In this document: positions 8,032 to 17,085 of the stretch, piece after piece
Layout of the letters: the number at the start of each line of letters is the position of its first letter
Numbering within the stretch: position 1 is the first letter of the stretch
From: Bin80 sp964503085
GTDB taxonomy: Bacteria > Bacteroidota > Rhodothermia > Rhodothermales > Bin80
Assembly (NCBI GenBank): GCA_964503085.1
Contig: CAZCYQ010000042.1
Location: 1 to 32,022, forward strand
Direction: 5' to 3'
Length of the DNA: 32,022 nucleotides
Notes under the pieces: model-generated
What the model was told of the DNA's origin: nothing
What the model saw: the letters and a program-made list of their open reading frames with translations, nothing else
Databases searched by the model: none
Made by a program: the position numbers and the translations under genes

Positions 8032-9222
8032 ATGCTGCGATACTTGACAGCTGGCGAATCTCATGGTGAGGCGCTGGTGGGAATTGTTGAAGGGATGCCG
8101 GCAGGCGTTCCGCTCACCGCTAAAGATATCAACCGTCATTTGGCCCGGCGCTGGTTGGGGTTTGGTCGAGGTGGGCGTGCGAAGCTTGAGCGTGACAAAA
8201 TCCACATTTACTCAGGGGTACGTTTTTCGAAAACGATTGCCGGCCCAATTGGACTGCGATTGGACAATGCGGCCTACAGGAAAGACAAGAGTGGGTGGCC
8301 GGAGGTGATGTCTGTTGATGGAGAAGGAGAGGATATCACACGGGTGACCCTACCACGGCCGGGCCATGCGGATTTAGTCGGCGCACAAAAATATGGTTTC
8401 AATGACCTTCGACCCGTTATTGATCGTGCAAGTGCGCGCGAGACGGCTATGCGTGTAGCCTGTTGTTCAGTTGCACGCCAATTGCTCAGACAGTTCGGGA
8501 TTGAGGTCGGCAGTCATGTTGTTCAAATTGGTGAAGTCGGATGGGAACACGAGGCCGACTGGCGTGAGCGGAGGGAAGCGCTCATAGTTGAGGGGGCTGA
8601 GAACATCAATGATTTGGCGGATCGGAGTGAAGTACGCATGCTGGACGAAGGACTCAGTCGTGCGTGTGTTGATCACATCAAAGAGGCCAAAAGATCGGGA
8701 GATTCTCTCGGCGGGGTTTATGAAGTTGTGGTCACCGGCGTACCACCTGGCCTTGGATCTTATGTGCACTGGGATCGGCGTTTGACTGGACAATTAGCTC
8801 AGGCGATTCTTTCCATACAGGCACAGAAAGGTGTTGAAATTGGTGATGGAACGGCAAATAGCCGTCGTCCGGGTTCCCAGGTGCACGACGAGATTTTCCG
8901 GGATAATGAGGCTGTATTTCGACGGAGATCTAATCGTGCGGGTGGACTGGAAGGTGGCATGACAAATGGGATGCCAATAATTGTACGGGGTTACATGAAG
9001 CCAATTCCCACCCTCATCAAACCACTGGAAACTGCAGATATGATAACTGGCGAGACGCAACCTACGCGCTACGAGCGCAGCGATGTGACCAGTGTGCCGG
9101 CCGCTTCGACGGTAGCCGAAGCGACCGTAGCCTGGGTGATAGCCAATGCATTCCTTGAGAGATATGGTGCGGATAGCCTTGAAGAAATGGTAGTGCGCTT
9201 CTCTGCCACCTCCCGGGTATAG
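8032..9222 (+). CDS. aroC: chorismate synthase
   Basis: AroC converts 5-enolpyruvylshikimate 3-phosphate to chorismate, the last shared step to aromatic amino acids, folate and quinones. It needs reduced FMN. The protein starts with the canonical MLRYLTAGESHG (His11 in the first signature). It continues with GHADLVGAQKYGFNDLRPV and ASARETAMRVA, and has the late signature RAGGLEGGMTNGMPI. At 396 residues it matches the longer Bacillus/Bacteroidota-type enzymes. The frame is open further upstream to 8005, but the family N-terminus and the AAGGAG site favour 8032, leaving ten bases after the htrA stop. The position between htrA and valS suggests transcription as part of the plsC-to-carbamoyltransferase run. 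Confidence 0.96.
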   Translation: MLRYLTAGESHGEALVGIVEGMPAGVPLTAKDINRHLARRWLGFGRGGRAKLERDKIHIYSGVRFSKTIAGPIGLRLDNAAYRKDKSGWPEVMSVDGEGEDITRVTLPRPGHADLVGAQKYGFNDLRPVIDRASARETAMRVACCSVARQLLRQFGIEVGSHVVQIGEVGWEHEADWRERREALIVEGAENINDLADRSEVRMLDEGLSRACVDHIKEAKRSGDSLGGVYEVVVTGVPPGLGSYVHWDRRLTGQLAQAILSIQAQKGVEIGDGTANSRRPGSQVHDEIFRDNEAVFRRRSNRAGGLEGGMTNGMPIIVRGYMKPIPTLIKPLETADMITGETQPTRYERSDVTSVPAASTVAEATVAWVIANAFLERYGADSLEEMVVRFSATSRV

Positions 9223-9249
9223 CTTGTCACAACAGGTACCATCATATAA

Positions 9250-11913
9250 ATGAGCGATACGAGGGGCCGCTCGGCGGCCTATGATCCAAAGGCGACCGAA
9301 GCTCGCTGGTATGAATACTGGGAGTCAAATGGTTTCTTTCGGGCTGATCGTGTACATGGGCGCTCTCCCCATACGATAATGATGCCTCCTCCCAATGTGA
9401 CAGGAGCACTGCACATGGGGCATGCACTACAGGATACGATCCAGGATGCTCTGACACGTATGCGCCGTATGCAGGGTAGGGAGGCGCTGTGGATGCCTGG
9501 CAAAGATCATGCGGGGATCGCGACACAAAATGTTGTAGAGCGCACATTGAAGGAAACCGAGGGAAGGAATCGGTTTGACTTAGGCCGTGAAGCCTTCGTT
9601 GAGAGGGTTTGGGAGTGGGTAAACGAATATGGTGATCGAATCCTGCAACAAAAACGACGTCTGGGGGACTCATGTGACTGGGTGCGAGAGCGGTTCACCA
9701 TGGATCCTGGATATGTGAGGGCAGTGCAGCATGTTTTTGTAAAGCTCTACGAAGCTGACCTCATCTATCGTGGGCATTATCTCGTGAACTGGTGTCCAGT
9801 GGACCAGACCGCACTTTCCGATGAGGAAGTGGACAATGTTGAACAGGATGGCCATCTATGGTACATCCGATACCCAATAGAGGATGGGACTGGTCACGTC
9901 ACGGTAGCAACGACCCGACCAGAAACCATGCTAGGTGATGTGGCGGTGGCCGTTAATTCCAATGACGAACGCTACACAGAATTAGTAGGTAAGCGCGTCA
10001 GATTACCACTTACCCAGCGCCATATTCCAGTAATTGCTGACGACTATGTGCAACCAGAATTTGGAACAGGAGCACTAAAAATTACGCCTGGCCATGACAA
10101 GAATGATTTTGAAGTCGGAAAGCGCCATGGACTGGAATCTTTGAGTGTTATTGCGGAAGATGGGACGCTGAACGAGCAGGCAGGCATCTATGCAGGCATT
10201 GAGCGCTTTGAGGCACGAAAGATCATCGTCAAAGACCTGGAAGCTGATGGACTTCTCGAGAAAGTAGAGCCATACAAAAGTACGGTGCCGGTTTCACAAC
10301 GCTCCAAGGCGGTCGTGGAGCCGCTATTATCCCGTCAATGGTTTGTTCGCATGAAGCCGCTGGCGGAACCGGCAATCACGGCAGTCAGGGACGGTACTGT
10401 AAAATTTTACCCAAAGCGTTGGGAAAACGAATATTTCCGCTGGCTGGAAGAGATTCGCGACTGGTGTATCAGTCGGCAGCTATGGTGGGGCCATCGCATT
10501 CCGGTCTGGTATTACACGGATTCAAGTGGAGCAGTTGATGAAACCCGCGGTTTTGTGGTTGCAGTAGAGCCGCCCGAACCGGGCATGATACAGGATGAAG
10601 ATGTGTTGGATACATGGTTTTCGTCCTGGCTTTTTCCCTTTGCTACGCTTGGATGGCCGAGCAAGGACGCTGATACACGGGCTGATCTCAAGTATTTCCA
10701 TCCAACAAATGTGCTGGTGTCCGGCTATGACATCCTGTTCTTTTGGATTGCTCGCATGATCATGGCCTCACTCTATTTTATGGGGGAAGTGCCGTACCGG
10801 GATATTTTCATTACCGGCATGATCAAGGACAAACTTGGTCGGTGGATGTCCAAGAGTCTCGGCAATGGGATTGATCCGCTGGAATTAATTGAACAGTACG
10901 GCGCAGACGCAGTGCGATTCTATCTCACGATCTTATGCGCGCAGGGCCAGGATATCCGTCTGGATCCTGCGGGTTTTGAAATGGGACGAAATTTCTCCAA
11001 CAAAATCTGGAATGCGTTCAATGTGTTCGGTCGATTTATCCAATCGGACAAAAACTATCGGCGCACAAGATCCATTGACGAGCTTGAGTTGGTTGAGCGC
11101 TGGATGCTCACACGTCTTGCAGAATGCATTGAGGACGTGGAGGAGGCATTGACCAAGTACAGATTGAATGAAGCTGCGAACCTGCTATATACCACTTTTC
11201 GCAACGATTACTGCGACTGGTATCTGGAGTTGGTCAAGCCACAGCGTGATTTGGCCATGTCAGAGGAGCGCGTGGCTCTTTCCATCGAAATCTATGAGCA
11301 GCTAATCCAGTTACTCCACCCGTTTATGCCCTTCATTACAGAGGAGTTGTGGCATCGCCTCCGTCCCCGTGCAGAGGGAGAAGCATGTATGGTATCCAGA
11401 TGGCCGACCGCGACGGATGAGCGTGATACAGCAGGTGCGAAACAGTTTGCGTTCCTGCAGGAAACGGTGACCGCAATCAGGCATCTGCGTAGCAAATACG
11501 GTGTAGCGCCAGCCAAAGGCATAGAGGTTACGCTGAGCTTATCGGAGGAGCAATCAGAACTGGCTGACAAGATGTTGGCATGTAAGGGGTATTTTGAGAA
11601 GCTTGCGCGCGTGACGCATTTGCGCGCCGGGATAAACATCCCCAAACCGCCGCAATGTGCGTCCACCGTTGTGGGGGCTGCGCTGATTTATGTGCAGGGT
11701 CTGGTTGATCCGGCAGAGGAGCGACAGCGGCTTGGCAAGAGCCTAGCCCAGCGAGAAGCCTTTCTTCTTCGGGTGCAGAAGAAGCTGCAGAACGAGAAAT
11801 TTATCAACCGTGCACCAGCGAATGTGGTTGAACGTGAGCGTCAGAAGGAGCTGGATGCCAAGGCTGAAATCGAACAGCTGAGAACCAGCCTTGCAGCGTG
11901 GATGGAAGCGTGA
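9250..11913 (+). CDS. valS: valyl-tRNA synthetase
   Basis: ValRS charges tRNA-Val. The 887-residue protein has the class I Rossmann fold with PPPNVTGALHMGHAL (HIGH-type motif HMGH, 55-58). The editing domain lies in the middle (around VATTRPETMLGDVAVAV). The anticodon-binding domain follows, then a C-terminal coiled coil (about 815-885) typical of ValRS. The second signature is GRWMSKSLGN (532-536 = WMSKS), so Trp replaces the first Lys of KMSKS. The NPPNxTG/ENEYFRW pattern and the coiled-coil arm favour ValRS over IleRS or LeuRS. No Shine-Dalgarno site precedes the ATG at 9250, which is 27 bases after aroC. The TGA stop overlaps the probable GTG start of the next gene. Confidence 0.96.
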   Translation: MSDTRGRSAAYDPKATEARWYEYWESNGFFRADRVHGRSPHTIMMPPPNVTGALHMGHALQDTIQDALTRMRRMQGREALWMPGKDHAGIATQNVVERTLKETEGRNRFDLGREAFVERVWEWVNEYGDRILQQKRRLGDSCDWVRERFTMDPGYVRAVQHVFVKLYEADLIYRGHYLVNWCPVDQTALSDEEVDNVEQDGHLWYIRYPIEDGTGHVTVATTRPETMLGDVAVAVNSNDERYTELVGKRVRLPLTQRHIPVIADDYVQPEFGTGALKITPGHDKNDFEVGKRHGLESLSVIAEDGTLNEQAGIYAGIERFEARKIIVKDLEADGLLEKVEPYKSTVPVSQRSKAVVEPLLSRQWFVRMKPLAEPAITAVRDGTVKFYPKRWENEYFRWLEEIRDWCISRQLWWGHRIPVWYYTDSSGAVDETRGFVVAVEPPEPGMIQDEDVLDTWFSSWLFPFATLGWPSKDADTRADLKYFHPTNVLVSGYDILFFWIARMIMASLYFMGEVPYRDIFITGMIKDKLGRWMSKSLGNGIDPLELIEQYGADAVRFYLTILCAQGQDIRLDPAGFEMGRNFSNKIWNAFNVFGRFIQSDKNYRRTRSIDELELVERWMLTRLAECIEDVEEALTKYRLNEAANLLYTTFRNDYCDWYLELVKPQRDLAMSEERVALSIEIYEQLIQLLHPFMPFITEELWHRLRPRAEGEACMVSRWPTATDERDTAGAKQFAFLQETVTAIRHLRSKYGVAPAKGIEVTLSLSEEQSELADKMLACKGYFEKLARVTHLRAGINIPKPPQCASTVVGAALIYVQGLVDPAEERQRLGKSLAQREAFLLRVQKKLQNEKFINRAPANVVERERQKELDAKAEIEQLRTSLAAWMEA

Positions 11914-13658
11914 CATATATTCTTGGTATTAGTTGCTGGTACCATGATTCTGCCGCCTGCCTGCTAAGGGATGGCATCATCGTTGCGGCTGCTCAGGAGG
12001 AACGTTTTACAAGAATCAAGCATGACGCGTCTTTTCCCGTTAATGCAATAGCCTGGTGCCTCAGGCATGCAGGTATCACGGCCAAGGACCTGAGTATCGT
12101 ATCCTACTATGACAAGCCGTTCCTGAAGTTTGAGCGGCTCCTGGAGACGTACCTCGCCGGTGTGCCACAGGGAATCCCCTCCTTCCTCAAGGCAATGCCG
12201 GTATGGCTGAAGCGGAGTCTTTGGATTCCAGAAATTCTCCGCAAGGAGATCGGCTTTCGTGGTACGCTACTGTTCTGTGAACACCACGAGAGCCATGCAG
12301 CCAGTGCTTTTTTTCCGTCGCCATTCGAACAGGCGGCAATCATAACGACAGATGGTGTAGGGGAGTGGGCTACCACCTCCGTGGGGGTGGGGAATCGGGC
12401 CAGGATCGTGCTCAATGAAGAAATTCATTTTCCGCATTCACTGGGATTATTATATAGCACCTTCACGGGGTATTGCGGTTTTCGGGTCAACTCTGGTGAG
12501 TACAAGCTCATGGGGCTGGCGCCGTACGGTGAGCCAAGATTTGTGCAAGCGATTCTGGACGAGCTTATTGACCTGAAGGAGGACGGCTCGTACCGATTGA
12601 ACCTTCGCTATTTCTCTTTTCCCTGGGGTCTTCGGATGTATTCCCGCGCTTTCGAGGATCTCTTCGGAGGACGGGCGCGCAGCCCAGAATCCGCTATCAC
12701 ACGCAGAGAGCTTGACCTCGCGCGATCAATTCAGGTAGTTACAGAAGAAGTTGTTCAACGAATGGCTCGGCACGCTGCCGGGGAGTCGGGTGAGCGTAAG
12801 CTTTGTATGGCCGGTGGCGTAGCTCTTAATTGCGTTGCCAACGGCAAACTCTTACGATCGGGGCTTTTTGATGAAATATGGATTCAGCCGGCAGCAGGCG
12901 ATGCAGGCGGTGCGCTCGGAGCAGCATTGATGGCTTGGCATGACCATGTCCAGGCCCCACGTGAACTTTGTGCGCCGGATGCAATGGAGGGTGCCAAACT
13001 TGGTCCTTCATACGACGCGGACGAGATTCGTGCTGCACTGGACGCAGTTTCGATCCGCTACGAAGAACTCAGTGAGGAAATGCTGTGTAAGCGAACAGCA
13101 GAGTCCTTGTCGGCTCAGAAGGTAATTGGTTGGTTTCAGGGACGCATGGAATATGGTCCGCGTGCATTAGGTAATCGCAGCATTCTTGCAGACCCTCGTC
13201 AACTCCGTATGCAGCAGCATGTGAACCAGTCCATTAAGTTCAGAGAAAGTTTTCGTCCCTTTGCCCCGGCTGTGTTGGCCGAAAAAGCGTCTGACTGGTT
13301 CGACATGACTCATGAGAGTCTATACATGTTGCTAACTGCGCAGGTTCGGGACGCATTTATCAAGGGGGAAGGTTTGGAGCGGCAGGAGAACATAGTTTCG
13401 CCAATAGCGGCGGTGACACATGTAGACGGCTCTGCCCGTGTTCAGACGGTAAGTGAGCAGGGTAACCCTCTTATTTACAGGTTACTTCAGAAATTTGAAG
13501 CTTTGACTGGATGTCCGGTGCTGGTCAACACAAGCTTCAATGTCCGCGGAGAGCCTATCGTCTGCACACCTGAAGATGCGATAAGATGTTTCCAGGATAC
13601 GCACATGGATATCCTGGTGATTGGACCGTTTTGGGTGAATAAAGAAGATATGGTGTGA
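11910..13658 (+). CDS. NodU/CmcH-type carbamoyltransferase
   Basis: This family transfers a carbamoyl group from carbamoyl phosphate to a hydroxyl of a sugar or natural product via carbamoyl-adenylate. The 582-residue protein begins with the typical MTYILGISCWYHDSAACL. Its Kae1/TsaD-like domain carries the metal-binding EHHESHAAS (His125, His129) and TTDGVGEWAT. The ATPase core has CMAGGVALNCVANG, and the C-terminal carbamoyltransferase domain has GRMEYGPRALGNRSILADPR and NTSFNVRGEP. I chose the GTG at 11910 because it gives the canonical N-terminus and a four-base GTGA overlap with the valS stop; a GTG at 11898 is an alternative. No Nod-factor or antibiotic genes lie nearby, so the acceptor is unknown. 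A surface glycan or secreted metabolite is a reasonable guess. Confidence 0.9.
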   Translation: MTYILGISCWYHDSAACLLRDGIIVAAAQEERFTRIKHDASFPVNAIAWCLRHAGITAKDLSIVSYYDKPFLKFERLLETYLAGVPQGIPSFLKAMPVWLKRSLWIPEILRKEIGFRGTLLFCEHHESHAASAFFPSPFEQAAIITTDGVGEWATTSVGVGNRARIVLNEEIHFPHSLGLLYSTFTGYCGFRVNSGEYKLMGLAPYGEPRFVQAILDELIDLKEDGSYRLNLRYFSFPWGLRMYSRAFEDLFGGRARSPESAITRRELDLARSIQVVTEEVVQRMARHAAGESGERKLCMAGGVALNCVANGKLLRSGLFDEIWIQPAAGDAGGALGAALMAWHDHVQAPRELCAPDAMEGAKLGPSYDADEIRAALDAVSIRYEELSEEMLCKRTAESLSAQKVIGWFQGRMEYGPRALGNRSILADPRQLRMQQHVNQSIKFRESFRPFAPAVLAEKASDWFDMTHESLYMLLTAQVRDAFIKGEGLERQENIVSPIAAVTHVDGSARVQTVSEQGNPLIYRLLQKFEALTGCPVLVNTSFNVRGEPIVCTPEDAIRCFQDTHMDILVIGPFWVNKEDMV

Positions 13659-13671
13659 ATACGGTGGAGAT

Positions 13672-14030
13672 GAGGCCGCGGTAATCAGGGAGATCTGGAG
13701 AATTCAATTTGCAGATACAATTCAGCCGAGGGATTTCTGGCGAAATTTGAGGAATTCGTCATAGGCAAGGGAGGCATTGGCCACTCACAGCACATCATCG
13801 GAGATTATTGTTCTGGAAGGTGAAACTTCCGCTACGCTGCACCAGATCACAATATGTGGTCCAAGCTCCCGCTCATGCATAGCTCCGGCCTAATGGATAC
13901 ACCGACGAGACAGTCGCGTGCAGCGGCTATAATGGAATTCTACAGCTCCATCCACAAGGACGTAACCCACGGCGATGCGTTAATGGAATGGATAAACTCA
14001 GGTATCCGCGAGAATCCTGTGTTGACCTGA
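13672..14030 (+). pseudogene. decayed frame resembling the C-terminal part of a CHAT-domain protein
   Basis: This lies in the 419-bp stretch 13659-14077, which has no intact gene. One plus frame reads protein-like from about 13672, is broken by a TAG at 13762-13764, and continues (AREALATHSTSSEIIVLEG) to a stop near 13890. The next frame, open from 13824 to a TGA at 14028-14030, then ends with RAAAIMEFYSSIHKDVTHG and DALMEWINSGIRENP. The two pieces resemble the LPxAxxEAxxL...GExAT motif and the TaxlMxxFYxxLxxGxxxxxAL motif near the end of CHAT protease-like domains. At least one stop and one frameshift separate them. The CHAT match is by eye and tentative; the stop and frame change are directly visible. 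Confidence 0.35.
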
Positions 14031-14050
14031 GTGCGGATACTACGCAAAAG

Positions 14051-14070
14051 TCATCAACATCTTCTGATGA
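14051..14070 (-). terminator. candidate terminator of the sulfatase gene
   Basis: TCATCA and TGATGA arms with an 8-base loop form a short hairpin just past the sulfatase stop (14078). On the minus strand it is followed by CTTTTG. The stem is short and AT-rich, so termination would be weak. Confidence 0.3.
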
Positions 14071-14077
14071 TTGGCAG

Positions 14078-15532
14078 TTAGTGATCCACACGAACCTTAT
14101 CAATCAAGTTACTCAACCGCGTCGTTATCTCTGGATAGTGTGCGGCAATGTTGTTGAATTCCCCGATATCTGTACGCAGGTTGTACAACTCAATCCAGGT
14201 CCGTTCGGGCTCAACAAAACGCAGGAATTTCCAATCATCCTGACGGATGGCCTGCACAAAATGCCCGCCCCAACGGTTATTGAATTCCCAGTAAAAATAC
14301 TCATGCTGGGTTACCGGTCCGTCATCACGCAGCAGATTTTGCATCGAGAGTCCATTGGTAGGTGGTGCAGGTACATCTGCAAAGTCTGCGAGGGTGGCAG
14401 GGAAATCCCAGACTCCCCAGGGATGGTCACTCACAACGCCTTCGGGAATGATCCCGGGTCCCCAGGCAATTGCAGGTACCCGGATACCGCCCTCATACAG
14501 ATCACGTTTGAGTCCACGCAGGGGGCCGTTACTTTCAAAGAACCCTGGATCGGCGCCCCCTTCAACGTGAGGGCCATTGTCGCTGGTGAACAACACGATC
14601 GTATTTTCGCTCAGTCCAAGGTTGCGGAGATGATCCAGTATCTGGCCAACATCTCGGTCAAGTCTGGAAACCATCCCAGCAAATGCTGCATGGGATTGCT
14701 CTTGTCCACGATAGGTGCCGATGACACCACAGCAGGGAAATGGTTTTTCTGGCATTAGGAGGCTGCGACCGGTACTATCCTGATAGGGCCTCATGGATTC
14801 TGGCGGCACCAGAAGCTCTGCATGTACCAGCGGGTACGGGAGATATAACAGGAATGGATGATCCTGGTGACGTGTTATGAAGTCCAGTCCCGCTTCCGTA
14901 AACAGATCCGGTGTATACTGTGTCGTATCAACAGGTACTCGTTCAGTCTTGCCATTCTGAACGCGGAACAGGTGGTCTGTGTAGTATGAGTGCGCGTGAA
15001 CATGTCCGAGATATCCCAGAAATTCGTCAAATCCCTGTCGGTCTGGTGCGCCGTTTTCCGGAGTTCCGAAGCCCCATTTGCCGAAGACGCCTGTGGCATA
15101 ATCCGCTTCCTTGAGTACCTCAGCCATGGTTATGTCTGTTTCCTGAAGCCCGGGGCCAGCATTGGAACGTGTACGTGAATGTGCCATGTCCACACCTGTC
15201 AGGAGGGCAATGCGGGATGGTGCACAGACCGTATGTCCGGCATAAAAGCTCGTGAACCTCATTCCCTCCGCAGCCATTTGGTCAAGTCTAGGCGTACGAA
15301 TTTTCTTTTGACCATAGACTCCCAAATCGCCGTAACCAAGATCGTCAGCCAGTATCACGATAAAATTTGGAGGCCGGTCAAGTGCTGTTCGTTTGGAGAT
15401 GTTTTCAGAAAGAGATGCACGGATCACGGCGTTTGATTGAGTGGGAGTATCTACAGGTTGGTAACCGGATAGTTGTATGCTCAATATCAGGAACGAGATT
15501 GCCGATAGGGTGGCAGTTAGTAAACGCTGCAT
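14078..15532 (-). CDS. exported sulfatase (arylsulfatase family)
   Basis: Sulfatases cleave sulfate esters from sugars or aromatics. With the ATG at 15532 the product has 484 residues and a signal peptide (MQRLLTATLSAISFLILS), so it acts in the periplasm or outside. The alkaline-phosphatase fold shows LADDLGYGDLG (metal ligands Asp63, Asp64) and CAPSRIALLTG, where Cys103 is the residue converted to formylglycine. The pattern is CxPSR, compatible with both aerobic FGE and radical-SAM maturation; neither maturase is in the window. TSDNGPHVEGG supplies later metal ligands. The frame is open upstream to 15592, but the signal peptide at 15532 sets the start. Sulfated polysaccharide is a likely substrate in a marine bacterium. 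It stands alone between the CHAT-like remnant and a ThiF-family gene. Confidence 0.92.
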   Translation of the reverse strand: MQRLLTATLSAISFLILSIQLSGYQPVDTPTQSNAVIRASLSENISKRTALDRPPNFIVILADDLGYGDLGVYGQKKIRTPRLDQMAAEGMRFTSFYAGHTVCAPSRIALLTGVDMAHSRTRSNAGPGLQETDITMAEVLKEADYATGVFGKWGFGTPENGAPDRQGFDEFLGYLGHVHAHSYYTDHLFRVQNGKTERVPVDTTQYTPDLFTEAGLDFITRHQDHPFLLYLPYPLVHAELLVPPESMRPYQDSTGRSLLMPEKPFPCCGVIGTYRGQEQSHAAFAGMVSRLDRDVGQILDHLRNLGLSENTIVLFTSDNGPHVEGGADPGFFESNGPLRGLKRDLYEGGIRVPAIAWGPGIIPEGVVSDHPWGVWDFPATLADFADVPAPPTNGLSMQNLLRDDGPVTQHEYFYWEFNNRWGGHFVQAIRQDDWKFLRFVEPERTWIELYNLRTDIGEFNNIAAHYPEITTRLSNLIDKVRVDH

Positions 15533-15763
15533 GATTTTGTTGGGCAATAGCAGGGTAGGTTTCAAAGCAGGTACAAGATACTCGCGGAGCAATTGGTATG
15601 CTAACTTCTGCCGTTGGGAGCATCTAGCATCTGCCAGAAGATAGCGTTATTGTAACACCACGCCGCCGTAATCACCCGCCTGGTAGGAAAGAACAATGGA
15701 ATCGGCGTTGGGGGGATTTAAACCGTCAGGTCGAACGACAGGAGTAAGTTACTCAGGCATGAC

Positions 15764-16873
15764 TTACATTGCCTGCAGTTCCATCCAAGCCAGAATACCG
15801 CCATCAAGACTTACTGCGTGAGGATACCCAGCGTTGTGGAGTATCTGTACAGCATGTCTGGATCGAAGGCCCGTGTGGCAATGTACGACGATACGCTCGT
15901 TGGGATTTGCTTTGATTTCTGACAGTCTATCCGGGAGAGACTCAACCGGTATTTGCTGATTAGCTCCCATACTGACGGCCGCAGCCTCATCGACCTTCCG
16001 TACATCAAGAAGAAAGAATGGCGTACAGCTTTTCTTGAGTGTGTTCAATTCTGCTGCACTGATATGAGGTACGGCTCCGCAAAAGTCTTCATAGTCAACG
16101 AGTGTCTTGATTGTTGGAGATTTTCCACAAAGGTGACAGTCATTGTCTTTAGGGAGGGTGAGGCTTTTCCATTCTGAATTTAAAGCGTTGATCAGTGTCA
16201 TACGTCCAATGAGAGGCCGACCAATGTTGAGAAGCAGTTTCAAAACCTCGTTTGCTTGGAGTATCCCGATCAGCCCTGGAATTACACCGAGTACGCCACT
16301 TTCCGCGCAGGTAGGTACGAGTCCAGCCGGAGGTGGATTGGGATGGAGGCAACGGTAGCATGGGCCATCCGAATGACACAGAACGGTCACCTGTCCTTCA
16401 AATTGATAGACATTTCCGTATACATTCGGGATCCCCAGTAGTACGCAGGCGTCATTGACGAGGTACCGTGTAGCAAAATTATCTGAGCAATCAGCAACAA
16501 TATCGTATCCTTGAAAAATATCCATTGCGTTCTCTTTTTGAAGACGAACGTTGTGCTGGGTTATTCTGATGTGAGGATTACGGGCTTTCAGAGTGACAAG
16601 GGCCGAATCAAGCTTGGAGGCTTCCAAGAATTCATCTGTGTGCAGGATTTGCCGATGAAGATTACTTTTTTTTACGACGTCGAAATCAACCAGCCCCAGA
16701 TGTCCAATCCCCGCAGCGGCGAGATACAGAGACAACGACGATCCCAATCCACCCACACCAACGACCAAAACAGAAGCGGTTTTGAGCTTTTCCTGCCCGG
16801 CAATCCCCACTTTATCTAAGGCGATCTGCCGAGCATATCGCAGATGCTCAGACTGGTTGAGAGTAGCAGACAT
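15764..16873 (-). CDS. moeB: MoeB/ThiF-family adenylyltransferase fused to rhodanese
   Basis: These enzymes adenylate the C-terminal Gly of a ubiquitin-like sulfur carrier (MoaD or ThiS type) and, in the fused form, help load sulfur on it for molybdopterin, thiamine or tRNA thiolation. The 369-residue protein has an E1-like domain with the nucleotide-binding VVGVGGLGS (38-45). Zinc-binding pairs are CYRC (172-175) and CHLC (246-249), and the conserved Cys is in PTCAESG (189). A C-terminal rhodanese domain (about 270-369) carries the active site VVHCHTGLRS (Cys332). The frame extends upstream, but MSATLNQSEHLRYARQI at 16873 is the family's normal N-terminus. No carrier-protein gene is adjacent, so the pathway is undecided; moeB is the best single label. 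Confidence 0.88.
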   Translation of the reverse strand: MSATLNQSEHLRYARQIALDKVGIAGQEKLKTASVLVVGVGGLGSSLSLYLAAAGIGHLGLVDFDVVKKSNLHRQILHTDEFLEASKLDSALVTLKARNPHIRITQHNVRLQKENAMDIFQGYDIVADCSDNFATRYLVNDACVLLGIPNVYGNVYQFEGQVTVLCHSDGPCYRCLHPNPPPAGLVPTCAESGVLGVIPGLIGILQANEVLKLLLNIGRPLIGRMTLINALNSEWKSLTLPKDNDCHLCGKSPTIKTLVDYEDFCGAVPHISAAELNTLKKSCTPFFLLDVRKVDEAAAVSMGANQQIPVESLPDRLSEIKANPNERIVVHCHTGLRSRHAVQILHNAGYPHAVSLDGGILAWMELQAM

Positions 16874-17085
16874 TAATCTGTTGATAGTCCGGGGCGGAGG
16901 AGCAGTCAATAGATACTTTCTGAGAATGCACGCAGATGCGAGGAGATTTACTCAGAAAAAGATGCACGTACCTCCCGCGCGATACGTGTAACAAGATCAA
17001 TTTAATGTGGAAGCACCATAACAGCCTGGAAAATGGAACGAATACCACTGGATACGGGTTGCCTTGGCGGAACACCAATACAACA

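Noticed and set aside
13988..14758. 256-codon plus-strand open frame antisense to the sulfatase
   Set aside because: The sulfatase on the minus strand has a signal peptide and active-site motif; the antisense frame has no recognisable features.
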